Source: Apteryx mantelli (taxonomy: Eukaryota > Chordata > Aves > Apterygiformes > Apterygidae). From it: a DNA stretch of 64,000 nucleotides. The notes beneath the pieces were generated by a model, which worked only from the letters and a program-made list of their open reading frames with translations, had not been told where the DNA came from and did not search any database. The DNA is taken from assembly GCF_036417845.1 (NCBI RefSeq), contig NC_089983.1, positions 19,373,207 through 19,437,206 on the forward strand, in the 5' to 3' direction. How positions within the stretch are numbered: the first letter of the stretch is position 1; every line of letters starts with the position of its first letter. Shown here in pieces: positions 1 to 13,320 of this stretch. A program made the translations under genes and the position numbers.

Positions 1-884
<884 letters not shown>

Positions 885-1880
885 GATCATCGTTAGATCC
901 GCTACTTCATAAATTGTGGAAGCTACCAAAAAAAGTTATATCCCCTCATCAGTCCGAAACTGTGAAATCATGTACACTAGGCATTGCTGACATCCAATAT
1001 GCTGTATGATAGGCTATCGTACAGAACAGATTTAGTACAATACAAGCTACAGAATGTGAACTAAAAGACAATATAGATACCTAATGGCTGGCTTTTAACC
1101 AGTGAAAAAGAAAAACTACAATCAAAATCATCGGATTTAACAAATGAATTTCTTACATTGCAAGGGAATCAATATTCAGTCATTCAGACGCAAATTTATA
1201 TGCAGGTTTCAACATATGCTGGTAGTCAAAAGCAAGCTCCTTGCCACCTGAGAACAGAAGGAGTGGGCTTTTAAATCTATTTCTTCACAGCTTCATTTAA
1301 TATTGTATTTACAGGAAAATATATACCGGTAACATATACACCACTACACAATACCACCAGAATTGTCCTTAAACACTTGAATATATAGTGCAGAATGGTG
1401 AAATGTATAAAATGAAATTCCACATAATGGACAAATCCTGAAATTGGGGATGGTATAGTGTATTTAGAGTGTTTCCATTCCTTTCTTTTATTAGTATGTT
1501 AGTAATCAATGGCAATGGTGCTACGTAAGCAGGCTGAGTAAATATAAAGATAATTATCTAATTGAAAGAATTTAGAATAATAATGAATTTGCCCTCTCCT
1601 CAGGTACAATACTATTCAACATTCGCAAGAAACAGATATTTTTTAAATGAAAGCGAACAGTTTTCTAGATGTAGTAAAACAAAAGGCAGCAGAGAAGTCT
1701 AACATTGAAATTATAATCCCACATTATAATCTGCCTTTGCAACATTACCATTTGCACTATGATAAACCAATGCAAATAGTTGGTTGCTACAGATATCGTT
1801 TAAAAAAAAAATGATATAGCTGACTTGTGTAATATGTATGCATCAATATTTTGTAAATAAATGTTTATTTTTTAATCACT
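885..1880 (+). other. MSTN: MSTN 3' untranslated region
   Basis: AT-rich noncoding sequence after the myostatin stop, running to the first strong poly(A) signal at 1856-1861 plus some 20 bases. The true cleavage site cannot be read from sequence alone; a second AATAAA at 1934-1939 could extend the UTR. A six-base CATTCC at 1476-1481 matches the miR-1/miR-206 seed only as a 6-mer. Confidence 0.75.
1856..1861 (+). terminator. MSTN: MSTN poly(A) signal AATAAA
   Basis: Canonical AATAAA in the stretch TTGTAAATAAATG, about 970 bases after the stop, followed by a T-rich downstream element near 1863-1873. A backup AATAAA lies at 1934-1939. Which of the two is used cannot be told without transcript data. 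Confidence 0.75.
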
Positions 1881-4800
1881 GTTGGTATATGTTCATGGCA
1901 AGAAAAGAATGAAGTTAACCTGTATTTTAGTTTAATAAATAGCCTTCTCTTCATAATATGATTTCCTGGATTTTAACACAGTAATATGTAGGTAAAATAA
2001 TGAACAATGCAACGAAGTAAACCATATGTTGAGAATTATAGTACATTTTATATGTTTTTTACATTGGTATGAGCCATCTGTGGATAAATGATGGGTGTTG
2101 ACATGTTTATAAGGTTCTTTGAGTTACTGTTTTTATGGTCATTTTGATCCACAACTGATTTTCCATACTTTGAATGTTATATCCATAAATAATGATGATA
2201 CCATAAAAGATTGCTATTAAATGCATTTTCTTATATTTAAAAATTTGCAGCAAAGTAATATCTTTGAGTAAACATAGTAAACTGATTTCCACATGAATTC
2301 TGTATATTTTCCTTATAATAAGAAATTGTTAATCAAAATTAAACATCTATTTACTATAAAGTTCATTTCATTTTACATGTAAAACATGACTGATAAAATA
2401 GGCATTTAACACAACCACTCTTAAAACATCTTCATTTTAGTATGATGCCCATTTGTGTTATATCCCAGAATCCACTTTCAAATCTTCCTTTGTGTAAAAC
2501 GATTGTAAAATTTCAACATGTTTGATTTTCTTCCCCTTTTATATTTTTTCTGCCAGGGAAGGAAATATTTTGTACTGAGTTTTCTACTTCTTTATTTTCA
2601 TGTAAGGACATAATTTATTGCTTGTGTGACAACATTCAGAAGTTAAAAAACAAACTTTTTTAGAGTTTCTAGAATTTTTTGAACTATTTGGAGTTCTGTT
2701 AAAGCTGTGTCCAAGTATCAAGCAGATGTTCAGCTTCTCCCAATATAGTTCAACACGGCAGATTTCTGGGGCTCTTAAGTACATATTCAGTTTAGTTTCC
2801 CACAAAACACAATTAGAATAAATAAAATATATTTTAAAAATACTTAGAATATTAAAATACAGCATGTAGCAGAAACTTCAAGAAATGAAAGCACAACCCA
2901 GCTTCTTCTCTGAAAACCAAGGTTACAGAATTAAGGGAGAAATCCTAGGTTCGTTTATGTCAACAGCAAAACTTTCACTGACTTTAAGGGATGACAACAT
3001 TTTACCCTTTGACTTTGAACTTGTGACACTGAGGCACCAGACAGTTCAAATGAGCAGCATAGGACTATCCGCAGTGTGCATTTGCATGACCTGGGCCTTA
3101 AAGTATATCGAAAGACTCTGAAACTGTTTGGGAAATTCATTTGAAATCTCCTCTGTATACTGAGCAGTTAGACCTTCATTTAGTCCAGGTCATTCAGATA
3201 GCAACAGAGGCAAAGATGTGACAGCACAGATTTTGGAGCTGTTAACAAACTAAACATATTCCCAGCCTGCCCAGAAGTCCTGATATTGTACCTGCACAGT
3301 TCTTTTTACTCGTAATAGCTAAATTAAAGCTAATGCAAATTCAGTTACCCACTAAATAAGCAATTTCATTGACTGTCTAGTAATAACTGTAGCCTACACA
3401 AGTGACAAAACTTCTTCTGTTGATATCAGTGAAAAGAAACATAAACCAAAAACAAGAGAAAATAAATAATACGAGCTCCTAAATGCCTCTACTCCAACCA
3501 GCATTCCATCTTGAGGTTCAGATGAATTTTATACATGGAAGTTTTATGTAGTGTGCATCCTTTATATTTTGCCTAATCTTGACATTATTATAGGACAGTA
3601 CTGATTCACATGTTTTTAGTATTGACCCTATATACTACTCATGGAACGTGCACTGTGCTTCTGTCTTGTTGATTTTAGCACTGGAATGATTCATAATTAA
3701 CGTATTTCTTGACAACCAATTTGAGATGTCAAAGGCCTAATCATTCAGTTCTTACTCTTACACCTTTATATTTTCAAGGCTCAGGTCCTAGAGACTTCAG
3801 TGGCATCTGCAAGTCCTTTACGTGAATCTCAATATCAAGCCAGGCACAGAAAACTAGGTATATACAAGCAGGGATAGTTTCTGAAAAATAGTTTCATTTC
3901 CTCACCCAGCAGCGTATAACCCCCTAAGAATAACACAGGATCCAGCTTTCCAAGACAGCAATCAGTGCCCTGAAGGGCATTCGCAGGCCTGTCCAAGTAA
4001 CTCACTGCTCCTGGTTTTACTTCAGCCCTCCAGCTTGTCTCTGCTGTCCAGGCTTCTCTTCTGCACTGACACCACCTCCTCTTCCTCCTCCTCCTCCTCT
4101 CTTGGGGCTCCTCTTTGGACAACTGAGCCAGTCTCTGTGCCTAGCCAGCATTATTTGACCCCTACTCCTACCCCTGTTTCTGCACAGGGATTCACACAGC
4201 TCTTCCCCTCCCGTTGTTCACGCCACTCCGGTCCCAGCTGTGCCCACGCTCACACGACTGTCCCAGGTCCCCTTGCACAGCAGCTTCCTGCAGCCCCACA
4301 ACACCACTGCATCTTCATCGGGCAGCATTTCCCCCCTGCACATTAACCAGATCCAACACATCCCACATCTGCTGAAAACTGCAGTTCAGGGGGAAAACCT
4401 TCAAGCGTGCTCAAGCGGAGTCTCTGGGGAATTTAATAGCTGACACAGAAGTCATCACTTCTAAGCATATGTGAACTGAAATTTTTCAAAGATATACAGT
4501 TTTAGTAAGTATGAGCAGATTTCAAAGGAACAGCAAAAGGCCATTCACATTAATAATATTAGATATCTTTTCCCAATTCTGTAGATGTTAGGTTTGTTTT
4601 TTGAGGGTTTTTTTTTTTTTCATTTCTTTTTAAACCAGTGAGATTATTGAATTGACTCATTCTTGGAAGCAAATGAGCTCTTTTGGCTAAATGTCTTAAA
4701 AAAGAAATCGTCCTGAGACTAGGCTTGGAAAACTCAGGCAGTTACATATTTGTTAAAGTTACAGCAAGACAAAGCAGGGTATTATAACATGAAGGGCTAG

Positions 4801-7800
4801 ACAAACGTAATAACCAAATGTTCCCAACAGCAATCATAAATTTAATGAATAAAGTTAGGGAATAACAGGTTATGGAAGGCACTAAATAGAAATGTTATGT
4901 GACAAGTTTATTTCAAAAAGCACAATACCTATGTAATTTAGCATAGATGTCATGGAGAACCTTAGTTACTCATTTTAACTATCCCAAGTAAGCCAAGGGC
5001 TTGCACTTTAGCTTCATCCCAAATGTCACTTCTAGCAACAGTATGCCTTAGCATCACAGATATGTATACACTGATTTAATAAGAAGTCACATGGCAAAGA
5101 GCCACTCAGTAAATCACCAATGCCTCTGCATTTGCTTTTCTATGCAAACTCCCCCTACAAGCAGTAAGACCATAACTCTCCCTTGAACTGCATGCATAGC
5201 ATCTTTTGAATCAACAGAATATGATATTAACAAGTTCTGGAAAAGACTAAAGCCCCAATTCCCTCTCATTTAGCTTATAAAAGCCCTGATGAGATCCAAA
5301 GGAAGAAGTTAGGGCTATAGGCCAACTTCTGACTTAGGATAGGGATGAAGTACAGCTCTGTTCACTCTTGGCTATTTCTAAATAATCAGAAAGCAAATGA
5401 TAGTGCCAGCATCTGCTGAAGCAATCCTTTGGAAAAGAAAGCAATAGAGAAGTGCAAATGTACAGTTGATTCAGCACTAAACTACTGCAATTAATATATA
5501 TGTATGTATTGATAAATTAAGTAGAATCATTCTCTTTGACAGTTGCACAGGCTGAACTTAAAGTATGAAGAAATACTAAAATGAGTATTCTACTATCTGT
5601 CTATATTTCTGCAGTACCAACACACAACAAGTCATGAACCCCTCTTTAGGTCAGATGACAAGATCTGCAATGACCTTTCCTTCATTTTAGATATAGTTCT
5701 GTGAAGTTCACCAGTCTTGACTGTCTAAGCTCATTTGATGCTACAGGAAAAAACGGTTCTTTTGTTTAGAAGTGGCTGTAATTTACACTATGCATGATTT
5801 CAAAATAAAAGTTTCCAGAAAAAACGAAATAGCTTGGTGTCCAGGAGTCAGCCTATGATACATCAGTTCCCAGCTCTACTCCAAATATACTCAATCTAAA
5901 ACCTAAAGGCTGTCTATTTGTGTTCTCTCTAAGTCTAATTCTATTTCCAAAGTAATCAGCGATCCTAAAAGCTCCTACCTTTTCTCCACTTAGAAATGAC
6001 TTTCATTAAAAGTCAATAGCCAAATTTAAATTCAAACCTGTTTTTTTCCCATTATATTCAACATACTGGCTTTAGTCCTTAAAAGTAAAGCCATTCCCTC
6101 TTTTAAGAGCTGAAAGGATTCAGCTGGAATGAATCTTTACTGTGGAAAGGCAAAGAGGGATAAGCAGTGGCTCAGCACTGTCTTTTCCATTACTACTGAC
6201 CCCACACTAGAAGATCTTTATGTGAGATCTGGTCAGACAGGAAAGCATAATAACATTTGCTTTTAGTAGCAAAACCAACCTATGTCTCAAGTAAAACTCT
6301 ACTGGTAACATGACCCCTTAGAGATATATAAAGAAAAATATGGGACTAGTATCCTTAAAAGCATTATGGAGTCATCACGTGATGGATAGCTTTCACAGAA
6401 CTGAGAAAAGCCAATTTAGGAGGCTAAACTCCATGACAGTTTTCTGGGATGAACAACTGCAACACAAACAGAACAATATACTGAAATCACGTGAAGTGTA
6501 AAGTGCTCATTTCAGAGTAGTCATGTGCAAAGGCTGGCCTGCTTCTACATAGTTTAAAGAACACAGCATAAAATAAAATTTGAAATTTAAAGGAAAATAG
6601 TTGTTTCTGACTGGTTTTATAATATATTCAAAATATGTAGCAAAATCAGTAAGAAAGGCTTCTCCTTCACAAGTCCAGGATGATACTCTGAGAGGCTTTT
6701 GCTAAACTCTGACTTCCTCTATCACAGAAATGCTTAAACTGAAAATTCTAAAAAAAGGTTTGTTCTTAAAAAAAAAAAAACTTTTAATTTTGCAAAGTAG
6801 ATCTACCTTCATCAGTTGCATCAGGGATCTGACTATGTAGCAATCCAAAATACAGTTAGTCAGGATTTGGCTAATAGCTTGAAATTAAGATTAATTCATG
6901 GGCTTTTCTTCCAGAAATAGAATCAAGAAATTTTTTATTTTTTTTTATCTTCCTCATTAGTTTTTCACCTAAGAGAAAAGTGATCATCTTCCCAACCAAA
7001 CAGTAGTATTAGGGGAAGTCAAAGAGCAGTTCACCCCCCTGCTAGAATTATCATCATTGTTATGCTATATGCTGCTGTGCGTGACGCTGCTGCCACACAG
7101 CAGAGCATAGCCCAGATATTCGTCCCCCCAAAAAGCCCGTTACTTCACTGCCATAGATGACACATACCACAATATGGTGAAACTTCCATCTCACTATTTG
7201 GATTATGATTTCTGTTCAGCTGCAATACTCATTCATTGTGGTAGAACAGCATGTAAAGCATTGTACCTTTGATCACTTCGGAGATTTGAACCTTCAAAAT
7301 TATGCCAACTCAATTTCTATATATGTCTTCATTTGTTGTGCTTTTACAGTCTTTTTGACTTGTGACATTTTATATGGTGATGTTTCAGAGAAGATAATCG
7401 TGTTTTGTGATTTACACTGGCAAAAAAGTTTGTTATGTACTGTACAGTTGAACTGGCTGCCTTTAAGTAAGCATCATAAAAACAGGCTGAATTTATTGGC
7501 TTAAGGATACAAAAGTTTTTAGGAATCAGGGTATCAATTTGTGGGTATTAAACTTTATATTTCATGCTTCAATTATACAGAAAGATGTGAAAGAACCCAC
7601 AATATTTCAATAATAATTATTGTATTTCCAGAGGTACCAGAAAGCAGAGTTACTCCAACTAATATCAGCATAAGTTTACCATAATCAAGTATTTTCCTTC
7701 TAGGTGGGAATTATTCTAAGAGCATATTAAAATTAGGCTTTTCCCCAGTGCAGAAGCACTGATTTAAAAATCTAGTTTCTTAGTGCTTTATCCTCATTAA

Positions 7801-9559
7801 AACCTGCTGTAGTGATTCATTTGCTTATTTTTTATTTAATCAAAATAGCAATCTTAGGAAGATAACATAAAAAAATACATTCTTTGGTAAAATACCTTCT
7901 CTCCATCCTAAACATTGTTGAACCAGATATTTATTGGCAACTCTTTTCATACATATTCTTTTTTATATGTAATGAGCAATAGTGAATTACTTTTTATTGG
8001 TGTTTATTTCCATTTTACAAGTTTTAGGCAGCAAGCTATTCATCCAGTAACAGATCCTACACAAAGCTGTATTCTCTTTGTGCCTTTTCTAATCACCATT
8101 TTCTGGTAACAGTGGTGCTCCTGATGTAGGTTCTTGCTATCTTACTGTTATCTACATACTTGTTATAAGACTATCAGTCTTTGCAAAATGCTTCAGAAGT
8201 CTATAGCTGTTCATGATTGCCCTCTTCTTTAAATCTCCCACTGTGCAAGAATTCATTTGACTAGATTCATGTTAAATTGTTGCTACCATATAATCATATA
8301 TGGCAGTCTTTTTCTTTTATATGATAGATTTCAAAACAAATCATGTCTACAGAAGGTACAATGAAACCCTCAGTATCTGTTGTTTGAATTAGATATGAGT
8401 AAACTTCAGATCTTTAACTGGAAAACAACCAGAAATTGGTTCCACAAATTTCTTTTGACGAAAGAGCTTAGTTAGAACAAAATTTGATTATTCGGTTTTG
8501 GCCATGAAGCCTTCACAAGGCTTTTCGAGATCCGCTCCCACGGACCCTAATTCTGATTCAGAAGCCAATTGTTTCTTGGCAGTATTACTGTGGATCACAA
8601 TCAGAGATTTAGCAACACCTTCTCCAGTAATTTACAGCAAATACCACGGTCTCCGTCAGCCCACAGCTTTCTTACACCACAATTTAAGTTATCCATATTA
8701 GATTCTGCCCATCCCCTTTACAGTTACAGAAAGGATGGAATTCTGTGTCAGTTAAGATTAAGCTCTACTAACCATATCTTATACTGTACTTTCACAATGA
8801 AAAGTTAAAGCTTCTTATAATTAGAATATGCAGTTACAGACTAGACATAATCTGTTTAACATGAGAACAATAGCGATGATGCAATGGCACAAGACTTGAT
8901 ATATGCCTACAGGTCCACTGACTAGACCCAAGTACCTGAGCTTCTCTCCCTTCAGCTAGTAAGATTATATCAACTGATTTAACACCACACCACAGGCCTT
9001 ACAGTTTGTTCTACTCTTCCGCAAAAAGGCAAGTATCAAAGGCAAGACAAGAAAGTTAGTACTTCTGCAGCACGGAAACCAGCTTCCAAACGCCAGTTTC
9101 ATTCTCCAGCATACCACCATGTACAAAACCCTGACTTCCCCATAGATATTTGACCTATATATTTTCTGCATAGTTCTGAAAAGTCACACCAACTCATACA
9201 AGGTATATTAGAAAAATAAGAAGTATTAAAGTTTCAGTTAAACAAAAACAATTGCATTTTCATATGGCTTACATAGGTAGAAGGGGCAAGCAGGAAGAGA
9301 AAGGACTCTGCTGTAAATTACTCCTTTGCTATTACTGACTGCACAGTACCTGGCTGCACAGCCAGTTGCAGGCAGGGCTTTGGTTTTATGACAACAGGAC
9401 CCTCTGAGAGGAATGAGCAGTGCTGGGGAGAGGTGGGATCTACTTGACAAAAATGGGTAAGAGCACCTTTACCAACAGACTTCCAAAATCAGTGAGCAGA
9501 GTTTTAACCAGGTTAGCTAGGGATGGAGTTTAAGCCCATAGATAAGCGAGGGGAGAGAA
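1881..9559. other. Gene-free AT-rich intergenic DNA
   Basis: No gene recognised. All open frames are short, lack family motifs, and sit in AT-rich sequence. Contents noted are a (TCC)n microsatellite at 4075-4100 and scattered A or T runs (for example near 4608-4620 and 6768-6780). Conserved enhancers for MSTN could lie here, but none can be shown from a single sequence. Confidence 0.7.
4075..4100. repeat. (TCC)n microsatellite
   Basis: A short imperfect run of TCC/CCT triplets. It explains the serine-rich stretch seen in one overlapping open frame (4035-4346), which is not a gene. Confidence 0.85.
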
Positions 9560-12286
9560 GTATGCATATATGGAGAGGTGGCAGTTCTTGCTCCACCTCT
9601 GAGAAAGCTGCAAGTCCACAAGGCTCATTTCAAGTGCCTGTACACAAATAAGATACACCATGGAAAATATGGAGGAATCTGGATTTCCCCAAGCATTTAC
9701 AGAGCTATTGGGATCACAGAGGTGTGATGGGGACTGTTCGCATGACTGGAGTGCTGCAGTGAATAGATACAGGCTCTTTAGGAAGAACAGGCTGGGAAGG
9801 TACGAGGCTGGTCTCTATGTAAAGCAGAGCTTGAATGCATTAAGCTTTACTATGGAAGAGGTAACATGCTAGTGAAGGGCCTGCAGAAGGAGGCCAACAA
9901 GGGAGACATCATGGTGAGTGCTTGTTATAGATCACCTAATCAAGAGGTGAGGAAGCTTTCTTTAAAGAACTAGAAGCTTCATGATCACAGGTTAATATGG
10001 GGACTTTATCCACCCAAATATCTGCTGGAAGGGCAACACAGCAGGACACACACAATCTTAGAGACTTCTGGAGAATGTTGGAGACAGGTGCTGGATGGGG
10101 GGAGAAGTTCTCCTGCTCACAAGTAGGGAAAAACTGGTTAGGAATGTGATGACTGATGGCAACTTTGTTGTAGTGATGGTAGAGTAAGACCCTAAGGGAA
10201 ATAAGGAAGGCAAGCAACAGAATAACAGCCCTAGACTTCGGGTTTGTTTAAGTATTTGGCAGGTGGGATCACAGTGGAAGGCTGCTCTGAAAGACAAAGA
10301 GGCCCAGGAGAGCCCATTGATCTCCAAGGACAACCTTCTCCGAAAACAGGAATGGTCATCCTGATGTGCAGAAAGTCAAGCAGAGGGTCAGGCAGCCAGC
10401 TTGCTGAACAAGAAACTCCTGGCTTAGCTCAAACACAGAAATGTGATCACAGAAATGAAATACAGAAGGTGGAAGTAGGGCAAGGTACTTAGGAGACATA
10501 TAGAAGCATTACCAGGTATGCAGGGACAGAATTAGGAAGGCCGAAGCTCAGATGGAAACAGTGAGGGACATGAAGCAAAAGGACAGCCAAGGAAAATGTG
10601 TGCCTGCTGATGAATGGGGTGGGGTGACTTTGTGACAAAGGGCATGGAAAAGCCTAAGTGCTCAGTGCTTTCTTTACCCTGCTCTCAGGCCTTCCAGGCC
10701 TCCACTTCTAATAGCAGAGTCTAAGGAACAGAAGGACTACCCAGAGTAGAGGAGGACCAAGACAGGAACCATTTCAGAAAACTGGAGATATGCAAGTCCA
10801 TAAGACTGAACAAAATGCATCCAAGGGTGAGGAAGCTGATCTATGCCATTGCAAGACCATTATACCATCTCTAAAAGGTCAGGGTGATAAGAGGAGGTCC
10901 CTTATGACTGGAAGAAGGCAAATGTTACACCCATCTTCAAAAATGGTAAGAAGGAAGATCTAGTCTGAAGATTATGGAACTCTTGGAAGCTGTATCTAAG
11001 CATGTTGAAGGAAAAGAAGGTGATTGGAAACAACCAGAATGAATTTAACAAGGTCAGATCACGCCTGACCAAACTGAATGCATTCTATGATGAAGTGACT
11101 GGCTCTGCTGATAAGGATAGTGGATGCCGTTTATCTCGTTTGACCTCAGCAAGGCTTTTGAAATGTCTCCCATAGCAGCCTTGTAGCCAAATTTTAGAAG
11201 TATGGACCTGATGAGTGGACAATACCACCAGCTGAAAAACTGCCTGGATCACTAGGCTCAAAAGATAGGAGTCAAACAGCTGAAAGTCTTACTCATGGCC
11301 AGTTACAAGTGGAGGTCCTCAGGGTCTGATGCTATTTAACACCTTGACCTGGAAAAGGCGGTGGAATACTCCTTTCACACATTCAGATGATCCCAAATTG
11401 GAGGGGTCAGTTGATGTGCTGGGGGGCAGGGTTGCCACTTAGACCTAAACAACAGGGAAAATGGGCTGACAGAAGCCTCATGAAGTTCAAAGACAAATGT
11501 GAGGTCCCACAGATGGGACAGAATAACCCTGAGCAAGAGGACAGGCTGGGGCCTGACTGGCTGAGGAGCAGCTGTGCCAAAAAGCACATGCAAGTCCAGG
11601 TGATCAGTGTGTTGAACAGGAATCAGCAGTGCATCCTTGCAGTGATGAAGAGTAACTGCATAGTGGGTTGCATTGGTGAGAGCAAGGCCAGCACATCTGG
11701 AGAAGTGGTTATTTCTCACTATTCAGCACCTGTGGGGCTGCATCTGGACTACTCTGTCCAGTCTGGGGCTCCTCCATACAACAGGCACTGACAAACTGGA
11801 GTGAGGCCCAACAAGAAGTTATGGACCAGAGCACACAACATAAGAGGAGAGTCAGAGAACTGGGTTTATTCAGCTTGAAGGAGAGAAAGCTAAAGGGGGA
11901 TCTGGTTACTGCCCTCAAGTAACTGCCAGCAGGAGGGAGGGTGTTAGAAAGAAGATGGAGCCAGGATCTTCTCAATGGTGCACTGTGAAAGGACAAGAGG
12001 CAACAGCCACATATTGCTGCAAAGGGTATTGCAGCAACATCAAAGGAAAAAACAAAAAACCACCACCACCACCGCCACAAAAAACAGTTATAGTGAAGCA
12101 CGGCTAAGCACTAAAAAACGTTGTCCAGAGACTGAGGAATGTCCATCCTTGGAGATAATCAAAACTTGATGGGACAAGACCCTGAGCAGCTGCCCTAACT
12201 TTGACGTTAACTCTGCTCTGAGCAGGGATTTGGGCTAGATGACCTCTGAAGCTCCCTGCAAAACTAAATTGTTTTGCAATTCTATG
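9560..12286 (+). mobile_element. Decayed, nearly full-length CR1 LINE
   Basis: An old CR1 non-LTR retrotransposon in plus orientation. Broken pieces of the ORF2 protein appear in the right order: endonuclease-like text around 9.9-10.1 kb, the reverse-transcriptase segment resembling ANVTPVFKKGKK near 10.92 kb, a stretch resembling the SKAF region near 11.13 kb, an ADDTKLGG-like segment near 11.38 kb, and the C-terminal region in the open stretch 11387-11791, where KWADRSLMKF and NNP motifs can be read. The 3' end (about 12120-12286) has the typical CR1 tail, resembling CCTTGGAGATAATC followed by GAGCAGGGATTTGG and GACCTCTGAAG, ending near an ATTCTATG unit. Many stops and frameshifts make it inactive. 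The 5' limit is approximate. At about 2.7 kb it is long for an avian CR1 copy, most of which are heavily 5'-truncated. Confidence 0.9.
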
Positions 12287-13293
12287 CCAAAAAGGTCTGC
12301 ATTTTTAATCAACAGATTCAAACACACAACATTTTTTCTGGCTTAAATCTACACCTGTTTTTCCGGTTAGATACGATACAATTTACTACTGTCAGTGTGG
12401 ACAGCAAAAGAGAAATAACTACCTAATAAAAAAGTCAACTCAATATTTTAACAATCATTTCTTGCTTCTAGTGCCTGCAGCATTTCTGGGTTCTTTCTTG
12501 CAAATTCAAGGAGTAAAACTGTTGTTTGAAAACATGAAATGATTTAAAACCTTTTCTTTTGAAGTATTTCTGTGCATTTCACCTGTTCAGAAGTGCTAAA
12601 CAAACTGAAACAAGCATGAAACTGAAAAATTGAAATAGAAACAGTTAAGCTCAAGGGAATAATTTCAAGAATAACCTTTTCCCCTCTTCTTAATCCAAAG
12701 CATAAAGATTTCATTTCTGGAGCAGTTCCCACCCATCCATACAAATGTGACATAATGATAACAACCAAATCGTAAAGTCCTCATTCAGTGAAAACAACTG
12801 TTGTACTTTGCTGTATTGTCTCTAACCTTTACCATTATCAGACCTTTTATTTCACTTTCTATCTGTAACCATAAAAAAATTATATACTCTTCACTTAACA
12901 GAATTGTGGTAAATGTTTCCAGAGTTACTAAAACAAAGATATGTAGTGCTTATAGCTAACTCTGGAAAAACAAGGACCACGTTTTCTTCTCTTATAAAGC
13001 TACATATTTATTATAACAAAAAACTTTCATCATCCCTTGCTTTCCTAAACATTTGTGAAACTTTGGTGAAATCGAGATACAGGCTGTGTGGCATAAACCT
13101 GGAAATTAGTGTCAGACACCTTGGACTGTCAATCTGCTTGATTACTACTGAAATGAGGATATAGAAATAAATATTTATGGGTGAAAAGAAGCCACTGATT
13201 CACAGGTCCTCCTATTGTGCCATCTGATTTTAAATTTTTTATATTCAATAGCGTAACACATTTTACAGTCTACACAGGATGCAAGTTTCTGTT

Positions 13294-13320
13294 GTATATA
13301 TATTATTATATATATATATA
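13294..13320. repeat. (TA)n-rich simple repeat
   Basis: An imperfect run of TA dinucleotides, interrupted once by TTAT. Confidence 0.85.

Noticed and set aside
11375..12101. Minus-strand open frames over the old CR1
   Set aside because: The CR1 ORF2 remnants read on the plus strand, so the minus frames are shadows.
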